This document shows positions 50,018 to 55,941 of a stretch of DNA of 55,941 nucleotides, piece by piece. Positions within the stretch are counted from its first letter, which is position 1. Each line of letters starts with the position of its first letter. The notes beneath the pieces are model-generated. The model was not told the origin of the DNA. It was given only the letters and a program-made list of their open reading frames with translations, and did no database searches. The stretch comes from Pseudomonadota bacterium (GTDB taxonomy: Bacteria; Pseudomonadota; Alphaproteobacteria; Rhizobiales; Beijerinckiaceae): assembly GCA_023426505.1 (NCBI GenBank), contig JAFAAP010000089.1:1-55941 (forward strand). The letters run 5' to 3'. Position numbers and translations under genes: made by a program.

Positions 50018-51418
50018 ATGATCGCGAACACCTCCTCGACCGAACGCGCCGCCTGGGCCGCCGAACTGCGGGCCACCCTGGCCCTCGGCTGGCCCCTGAT
50101 TCTCACCAACGTGGCGCAGAACGCCCTGATGACGTCCGACGTCATCCTCATGGGTTGGCTCGGCTCGGACGCGCTCGCCGCCGGCGCCCTGGGAACGAAT
50201 CTCTACTTCGCCTTCCTGATCTTCGGCATCGGCCTCGTGAGCGCCACCTCGCCGCTGATCGCCGAGGAGCTGGGGCGCCGGCGCCATTCCGTGCGCGAGG
50301 TGCGGCGCACGGTCCGGCAGGGGTTCTGGGCGGCCATCACGGTGGCGATCCCGATCTGGATCGTGTCCTGGAACGGCGGCGCGCTCCTGCTCGCCATGGG
50401 GCAGGAGCCGAACCTGGCGCGGGACGCGGGCGAGTACATGCGCGCCCTGCAATGGAGCCTGCTGCCCTTCCTGTTCTATCTCGTCCTGCGCTCGTATCTC
50501 TCGGCCCTGGAGCGGCCCGGCTGGGCGCTGGTGATCGGCGTGCTCGCGGTGCCGGTCAATCTCGGGGCGGCCTATTGCCTGATGTTCGGCACCTTCGGCC
50601 TGCCGCGCCTCGGGCTCGTGGGCGCCGGCTACGGCACGGTGATCTCCAGCACGTTCATGTTCCTGAGCCTCGCCGTCGTGATCAGCCTCGACCGGCAGCT
50701 CAAGCGCTACCACCTGTTCGGGCGCTTCTGGCGGGCCGACTGGCCGCGCTACCGCACCCTGTGGCGCATCGGCGTCCCGATCGGCCTGACGCTCGCCTTC
50801 GAGGTGACGATCTTCAATGCGGCGGCCCTCTTCATGGGGCGCATCGGAGCGAGCGAACTCGCAGCGCACGCCATCGCCCTGCAGATCGCCTCCTTCTGCT
50901 TCATGGTCCCGTTCGGCTTCAGCCAAGCGGTGACCGTGCGGGTCGGCCGTGCCTTCGGGGCGCAGGATCCGGAGGGCGTCTCCCGCGCCGGATGGACGGC
51001 CTTCGCCCTCGGCGTCGGCTTCATGGGGTTCACGGCGCTGCTGATGCTGTTCGCCCCGCACCTGCTGCTCGGCGCCTTCCTCGACCTGAGCGACCCGAAG
51101 AACGCGCCGGTCGTCCAGTTCGCCCTGTCGTTCCTGGTGATGGCGGCGATCTTCCAGCTCGCCGACGGGGCCCAGGCGGTGGGGGCCGGCATGTTGCGCG
51201 GCCTTCAGGACACGCGCGTGCCGATGATCTACGCCGCCTTCGGCTATTGGGGCGTCGGCCTCCCGCTCGGCGTCGCGCTCGCCTTCGGCACGAGCCTGCG
51301 CGGCGTCGGCATCTGGATCGGCCTCGCCACGGGTCTGGGCGTCGTGGCGGTCCTGATGCTCTGGCGCTGGCTGCGCCGCGAGCGTCTCGGCCTCGTGGCG
51401 CTGCCGGCCGAAGCCTGA
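50018..51418 (+). CDS. MATE-family multidrug/toxin efflux transporter
   Basis: A 466-residue membrane protein with 12 predicted helices in two similar halves (first GWPLILTNVAQNALMTSDVILMGWLG, second WRIGVPIGLTLAFEVTIFNAAALFMG). Motifs of NorM-type MATE exporters occur: MGWLGSDALAAGALG and the helix-7 region. It exports cationic drugs or other compounds against H+ or Na+. No good Shine-Dalgarno is seen before the ATG. It is divergent from the amidoligase/C26 pair and converges on the Mfd-like gene with five bases between. Confidence 0.93.
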   Translation: MIANTSSTERAAWAAELRATLALGWPLILTNVAQNALMTSDVILMGWLGSDALAAGALGTNLYFAFLIFGIGLVSATSPLIAEELGRRRHSVREVRRTVRQGFWAAITVAIPIWIVSWNGGALLLAMGQEPNLARDAGEYMRALQWSLLPFLFYLVLRSYLSALERPGWALVIGVLAVPVNLGAAYCLMFGTFGLPRLGLVGAGYGTVISSTFMFLSLAVVISLDRQLKRYHLFGRFWRADWPRYRTLWRIGVPIGLTLAFEVTIFNAAALFMGRIGASELAAHAIALQIASFCFMVPFGFSQAVTVRVGRAFGAQDPEGVSRAGWTAFALGVGFMGFTALLMLFAPHLLLGAFLDLSDPKNAPVVQFALSFLVMAAIFQLADGAQAVGAGMLRGLQDTRVPMIYAAFGYWGVGLPLGVALAFGTSLRGVGIWIGLATGLGVVAVLMLWRWLRRERLGLVALPAEA

Positions 51419-51423
51419 GGACT

Positions 51424-54400
51424 TCAGCGGGAGCGCTCAGCCTTCGCCAGGAACCGCAGGAGCTTGGACGCCTGGTCCAGGCGCTCCTCCGGCGAGCCTG
51501 AAGCCTTGGACCAGACGAGGCGGTCCTTCCGCCATGCGAGCGCGCCGTCCGAGCGGGCGACGGCGCGCTCGGCGGAGCTTCGGCCGGCCTCGCCCGTGAA
51601 GCTCAAGGCGATGGCCTGCGGGCCGGCATCGATGCGGGCGACCGCTTGAGCCCGGCATTGCTCGCGAAGCCGCGCGAGAGCCACGAGGCGATCGACGGGC
51701 GGTGGGGGCGAGCCGAACCGGTTGCGGATCTCCTCCTCGATGGCGTCGACTTCCTCCTCGTCCTCCAGGCGCGCGAGACGCGCATAGAGATTGATCCGCA
51801 CCTCGGGCTCCGGGACGTAGTCGGTCGGAATATGTCCCGGTGCATCGATGTTGATCTCGGGCGGGGTCTGCTCCGCCTGCGCCTCGCCGCGGGCCGCGGC
51901 CAGTGCGCGCGTCAGGAGGTGCTGATAGAGCGAGACGCCGATCAGCTTCATGTGCCCGGCCTGCTCCTCGCCGAAGAGGTCGCCGGCGCCGCGCTGGTCG
52001 AGGTCGCGGGCGCTGATTGCGAAGCCCGCGCCCAGGCGGTCGAGACTCTCCAGGGTTTCGAGGCGCTTGCGTGTCGCACGCGCCAGCTTGTGAGCAGGAT
52101 CCGTGAGCAGATAGGCGATGCCCCGGATCCGCCCGCGCCCGACGCGGCCGCGCAGCTGATGGAGTTGCGCCAGGCCGAAGCGGTCGGGTCGCCAGATCAG
52201 CATGGTGTTCGCGTCCGGGACGTCCAGGCCGCTCTCGATAATGTTGGTTGCGAGCAGCACGTCGCCCTCTCCATCCGCGAAGCCTACCATGGCCCGGTCG
52301 ATGGCGTCGGCAGGCATCCCGCCGTGGATCACCACCGTCTCGAGCTCCGGCACGAGATCCTTCAGGCGCCCGGCCATGGGTTCGATGTCTTCGATGCGCG
52401 GACACACGAAGAAGCTCTGCCCGCCGCGAGCCTTCTCGCGCATGAGGGCTTCGCGCACGGTGGCGTCGTCGAATGGGATCGTAAAGGTGCGGATGGGCTG
52501 CCGCTGCGAGGGTGGCGTCGCGATCACGCTGAGGTCCTGGAGGCCTACGAGCGCCGCCTGCAGCGTGCGAGGAATCGGCGTGGCCGTCAGGGTGAGGACA
52601 TGCGCATCCTGCGCGAGGGATCTGAGCTTCGCCTTGTGGGCGGCTCCGAAGCGCTGCTCTTCATCGATCACCACGAGGCCGAGATCGGCGAAGCGGACAC
52701 CTTTCCCGGCAAGCGCGTGCGTGCCGATGACGATGCGGATCGAGCCGTCGGCGAGGCCAGCCCTCACGGCCTTGGCCTCCGCCGGCGAGACCAGACGGGA
52801 GAGATGGCCGACCTTGATCCCCAGCCCCTCGAAGCGGCGCTCGAAGGTCTGCACGTGCTGGCGCACCAGCACCGTCGTGGGTGCGACGACCGCGACCTGC
52901 TTGCCGGCGAGCGCCGCGGCCGCTGCGGCCCGAAGTGCGACCTCGGTCTTGCCGAAGCCCACGTCGCCGCAGACGAGGCGGTTCATGGGCCGCCCCGAGG
53001 CGAGATCGGCCAGGACCGCCGCGATGGCGGAGGCCTGATCCGGCGTCTCCGTAAAGGGAAAGCGAGCGGCGAAACGTTCATAGGCGGCGCGCGGCGGCAC
53101 GAGCTTCGGGGCCTCGGCGACCTCGCGGGCCCTCACGGTTTCGACGAGACGGACTGCGCTTTCGGCGATCTCCGCCTCGACCTTGGCGCGGCGCTTCTCC
53201 CAGGCCTCCCCATCGAGCCTGTCGAGACTGACCGCGTCGGCGGAGGCGCCGTAGCGCCAGATCCGGTCCATCTCGTCGACCGGCACCATCAGGGTCGCGT
53301 CCTCCGCATAGGACAGGCGCAGGAGGTCCGTCGTGGCGCCGTCGGTTTGCACGGTCTCGATTCCTTTAAGGACGCCTAGGCCGTGATCTTGGTGAATTAC
53401 TATGTCGCTGACGCGGAATTCGAGCTCGGTCCCGGCGAGATCGACCGGTCTTGCGGTCGTAACGGTGCGGGCGCGGCTTCCCATCACGTCCGCGGCCGCG
53501 ATTACCGTGATCCGGGCATCGATGTCGCGAAATCCCCGGTCGAGAGCCGTCTCGAGCGCCAGGACGCGTCCGCGACCGGCCGCCTCGACGCGGCTCCAGT
53601 CGGAAACGGTTTCGACCGGAGGGGCGGCTTCCTCGTCCAGTGCCCGCAGGAGCGGGCGCAGGTCGGCCGGGCCTGCGCCTGCCAGAACGACCCGAAAGCC
53701 CCGGGAGGTTTCCTCCGCGACGTAGTCGGCGAAGCGCCGGAACGGGCGGGCGCCGGTGGCGAAGACGGGCGGCGGCGCGAGTTCGGGATCGTCCGGATGC
53801 GCCTCGATGCGGGTGACGTCGACGGCGCCGAGATGATCCGCCCATTCGGCTTGCGTCAGATAGAGCCTGTCCGGCGCGAGCGGCCGCTCGCCTTCCGCCC
53901 GTTCCGGGCGCAGGCGCGTGCGGCTCTCATGCGCGTCCTGGATCTGCTCCCAGGAGGTCGCCATGCGCGCCTCGGCTCCTGCATCGAGCACGACGGCCGA
54001 CCGGGCCATCAGGGCGGGGAGGCTGTCGAGCATGTCGAAATGATCGGGCAGCCGGTGCTCCGATCCGGGAGCGCGCGGCGCAGGCTCGTCATCATTCAGG
54101 CTGAAATGCTCCGAAGCAGGGAGGAGCCGCAGGTCCGCGCATTCGCCCTCGGCGATCTGGCTTGCCGGATCGAAGGGGCGCAGCGCGACGATCTTGCCGC
54201 CGTCGTGCTCGACCCGGACCGGCCTCTCCGTTCCGGCCGGATAGAGATCGATCACCTGGCCGCGCAGCGCCGCCTCGCCCGGCTCGTCCACGCGTTCGTC
54301 CAAGACATAGCCCATTCGACGGAGCTGGCGCTCGAGCCGCTCCCGCTCGAAGACGTCGCCCGGCTTCAGGTCAAGTTCGGCGCGGGCGAGGCTGTCCTTT

Positions 54401-54768
54401 GGAGGCATCCGCTGGAGAAGTCCGTTGGGAGTCGTCACGATGACGGGGCAGGAACTCTCGCCCGATGCGAGCTGCCGGAGCACCGCCAGGCGGCGGCCCA
54501 TTACCCGCCGCGACGGGGAGGCACGGTCATAAGGCAGGCAGTCCCAGCCTGGGAGCAGCGAGACGTCGAGGTCCGGCGCCAGATCGCCGAGGATCCGGAT
54601 CAGGGCGTTCGCCCGGCGCTCGTTCGCAGTGACGACGAGAACTCCGGACGGCGTTTCCTGGGCCTTCCGCAGGATGGCGAGTGCGCTTTCGCCCACCCGG
54701 CCTGCCGTTCTGATGGTGTGCGAGGCGTGAGCCTCGGGTTCCTGCTGCCGTTTCGTCCGGGGTGCCAT
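51424..54768 (-). CDS. Mfd-like transcription-repair coupling helicase (divergent)
   Basis: A 1114-residue protein with the Mfd architecture. The N-terminal UvrB-homology region (1-330) leads to a CarD/RID-like domain (450-540; VIHQDHGLGVLKGIE) and then to the RecG-type translocase (570-900; Walker A GDVGFGKT at 601, DEEQ at 702-705, LTATPIPRT, RGRVGR at 873-878). The TRCF C-terminal domain covers about 960-1075. It uses DEEQRFG and GRVGRGR where typical alpha Mfd has DEEQHFG and GRVGRSK, so it may be the second Mfd paralogue that some Rhizobiales carry. It would remove stalled RNA polymerase and recruit UvrA. GGAGA at five bases supports the start; ispH ends 75 bases upstream. Confidence 0.85.
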   Translation of the reverse strand: MAPRTKRQQEPEAHASHTIRTAGRVGESALAILRKAQETPSGVLVVTANERRANALIRILGDLAPDLDVSLLPGWDCLPYDRASPSRRVMGRRLAVLRQLASGESSCPVIVTTPNGLLQRMPPKDSLARAELDLKPGDVFERERLERQLRRMGYVLDERVDEPGEAALRGQVIDLYPAGTERPVRVEHDGGKIVALRPFDPASQIAEGECADLRLLPASEHFSLNDDEPAPRAPGSEHRLPDHFDMLDSLPALMARSAVVLDAGAEARMATSWEQIQDAHESRTRLRPERAEGERPLAPDRLYLTQAEWADHLGAVDVTRIEAHPDDPELAPPPVFATGARPFRRFADYVAEETSRGFRVVLAGAGPADLRPLLRALDEEAAPPVETVSDWSRVEAAGRGRVLALETALDRGFRDIDARITVIAAADVMGSRARTVTTARPVDLAGTELEFRVSDIVIHQDHGLGVLKGIETVQTDGATTDLLRLSYAEDATLMVPVDEMDRIWRYGASADAVSLDRLDGEAWEKRRAKVEAEIAESAVRLVETVRAREVAEAPKLVPPRAAYERFAARFPFTETPDQASAIAAVLADLASGRPMNRLVCGDVGFGKTEVALRAAAAAALAGKQVAVVAPTTVLVRQHVQTFERRFEGLGIKVGHLSRLVSPAEAKAVRAGLADGSIRIVIGTHALAGKGVRFADLGLVVIDEEQRFGAAHKAKLRSLAQDAHVLTLTATPIPRTLQAALVGLQDLSVIATPPSQRQPIRTFTIPFDDATVREALMREKARGGQSFFVCPRIEDIEPMAGRLKDLVPELETVVIHGGMPADAIDRAMVGFADGEGDVLLATNIIESGLDVPDANTMLIWRPDRFGLAQLHQLRGRVGRGRIRGIAYLLTDPAHKLARATRKRLETLESLDRLGAGFAISARDLDQRGAGDLFGEEQAGHMKLIGVSLYQHLLTRALAAARGEAQAEQTPPEINIDAPGHIPTDYVPEPEVRINLYARLARLEDEEEVDAIEEEIRNRFGSPPPPVDRLVALARLREQCRAQAVARIDAGPQAIALSFTGEAGRSSAERAVARSDGALAWRKDRLVWSKASGSPEERLDQASKLLRFLAKAERSR

Positions 54769-54843
54769 GGTGTCTCCGCATTGCCCGGGACAACTCGCCG
54801 GCGGCGGTCCTGTTCATTGCTGCAGGATGTCGCGGATGGGCGA

Positions 54844-55812
54844 TCAGGACGCGTCGGCGAGCCAGGGGACGATCTGCGAGAGGTCGACGGGCGCGAAGCG
54901 GGTGCCTTCCTCCGTGACGCGCACCTCCTCGACGGTGACGCGCCGCCAGCGGGTGAGCTGGACGAGTGCCTCCTGCACGAGGCTTTCGGGCGCGGAGGCG
55001 CCGGCCGTGAGGCCGATCACCGCGACGCCGTCGATGAACGAGAGGGTCAGGTCGCGCGGATCCTGCATGAGCAGGGCCTGCCGGCCCTCGCTCTCGGCCA
55101 CTTCGCAGAGGCGGTTCGTGTTCGAGGAGTTGCGCGCGCCGCAGACGATCACGCGCTCGGCCCGCTTGGCGATCACGTGCACCGCGAGCTGGCGGTTCTG
55201 GGTCGCGTAGCAGATCGTTTTCGTGTCGGGGCCCTGGATCGCCGGGAAACGCTGCTTGAGGACCGCGATGATCTCGCGGGTGTCGTCCACCGACAGGGTC
55301 GTCTGGGTGATGTAGGCGACGGAATCCGGATCGCGGATGCGGATTGAGAGCGCCTCCGCGACCGTCGCGATGACATGGACCGTGCCGTGGATGCGGCCCA
55401 GGGTGCCAACGACCTCCACATGCTCCCGATGCCCGATCAGGATGACCTCCCGGTCGGCCCTCGCATGGCGCTGGCCCTCGATATGAACGCGGCGCACGAG
55501 CGGGCATGTCGCGTCGAGCACCGCCAGTCCGCGGCGCGCCGCCTCGCGCTCCACCGCCTCCGGAACACCATGCGCGCTGAAGATCGCGACCGCGCCGTCT
55601 GGGATGTCCGACAGCTCCTTCACGAAAACCGCGCCCTTTCGCTTGAGATTGTCGACGACGCGGCCGTTATGGACGATCTCGTGCCGCACATAGACGGGCT
55701 TTCCCGTTTGGGTGAGAGCATCCTCGACGGCCTGGATCGCCCGCTCGACGCCGGCGCAGAAACCGCGAGGCGACGGCAGCAGCACCGTCAGGGGAGCATG
55801 TTCGCGGCTCAT
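54844..55812 (-). CDS. ispH: 4-hydroxy-3-methylbut-2-enyl diphosphate reductase
   Basis: A 322-residue IspH (LytB), the last enzyme of the MEP isoprenoid pathway; its 4Fe-4S cluster makes IPP and DMAPP. The three cluster cysteines are seen in SPRGFCAGVERAI, VLDATCPLVRRVH and CYATQNRQ or the nearby VCGARNSSN. Active-site His and Glu motifs VRHEIVHN and AHGVP are present, with TQTTLSVDD. The length is normal. The ATG at 55812 overlaps the stop of the gene upstream (ATGA), showing translational coupling. Located upstream of the Mfd-like gene on the same strand. Confidence 0.95.
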   Translation of the reverse strand: MSREHAPLTVLLPSPRGFCAGVERAIQAVEDALTQTGKPVYVRHEIVHNGRVVDNLKRKGAVFVKELSDIPDGAVAIFSAHGVPEAVEREAARRGLAVLDATCPLVRRVHIEGQRHARADREVILIGHREHVEVVGTLGRIHGTVHVIATVAEALSIRIRDPDSVAYITQTTLSVDDTREIIAVLKQRFPAIQGPDTKTICYATQNRQLAVHVIAKRAERVIVCGARNSSNTNRLCEVAESEGRQALLMQDPRDLTLSFIDGVAVIGLTAGASAPESLVQEALVQLTRWRRVTVEEVRVTEEGTRFAPVDLSQIVPWLADAS

Positions 55813-55941
55813 GCCGCATCCTCTACCTTGAGGGAATGGGGGATCGCGGCCGGCCGGCGCGTGCGCCTGGCATGGGCGTGGGCGGCCCCGGCCGGTTCCC
55901 CGGACCCGACCGCGCGTTCGACCGTGGCCGGCAGGGCGCCG
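55809..55941 (-). CDS. 3' end of an unidentified gene coupled to ispH (partial)
   Basis: The reverse strand is open from the window edge to a TGA at 55809-55811 and encodes about 44 residues of a Pro/Ala/Arg-rich tail ending LKVEDAA. The stop overlaps the ispH start, so this is likely an operon partner. In many alphaproteobacteria ispH lies in a hopanoid or isoprenoid gene cluster, but this tail alone cannot identify the product. Confidence 0.5.
   Translation of the reverse strand, partial: GALPATVERAVGSGEPAGAAHAHARRTRRPAAIPHSLKVEDAA

Noticed and set aside
51646..55347. Two large plus-strand open frames across the Mfd-like and ispH genes
   Set aside because: Antisense to genes with clear catalytic motifs; no ribosome binding sites and no recognisable domains.

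Overview
The window is GC-rich (about 65% by eye) and alphaproteobacterial in character. It carries a DUF6894 protein, a thiamine-riboswitch-controlled ykoFEDC operon, a formylglycine-dependent sulfatase, an IspH, an Mfd-type helicase and NarL/FixJ-style regulators. A member of the Hyphomicrobiales, perhaps a Microvirga- or Methylobacterium-like organism, is the best guess; this rests on gene content and is not proven.

Positions 1-39.6 kb look accessory. A serine recombinase (0.4-1.1 kb) lies in a gene-poor stretch. It is followed by a DUF6894 protein, a kinase-less PAS-GAF-PAS-PAS-receiver-LuxR regulator and a threonine/serine dehydratase. From 6.7 to 19.5 kb almost everything is on the minus strand and most products are predicted to be exported: two paralogous outer-membrane barrels, two paralogous four-cysteine small proteins, a DUF1254/DUF1214 protein, a HAD phosphatase, an AI-2E-type permease, an arylsulfatase and its maturase FGE. 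This block contains a membrane-bound winged-helix/TPR regulator and is flanked by a divergent NarL-type two-component system. An IS1182-like element, a class III adenylate cyclase-TPR protein, an HSL-type esterase, a metallophosphoesterase, a 1206-residue repeat protein and several enzymes follow.

From 36.5 to 39.7 kb the DNA is lower in GC and resembles a decayed mobile element. It starts at a truncated SDR gene, contains a frameshifted RepA/RecA-like ATPase and phage-type small genes, and ends at a 3' half of tRNA-Arg(CCT). That tRNA fragment is the expected signature of an integration site.

From 39.8 kb on the content looks like chromosome backbone: a YfcG-like glutathione transferase, a TPP riboswitch with the thiamine/HMP ECF transporter ykoFEDC, a GH3 beta-glucosidase divergent from a degenerate kinase-receiver protein, an amidoligase/peptidase C26 pair divergent from a MATE exporter, an Mfd-like helicase, ispH, and the 3' end of a further gene coupled to ispH.

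Two genes carry apparent single-base losses (OMP paralogue at 13.55 kb; ATPase at 38.68 kb). Without reads these cannot be separated from sequencing error. The most interesting candidates for an undescribed system are the 6.7-19.5 kb envelope module and the amidoligase-C26-MATE locus.
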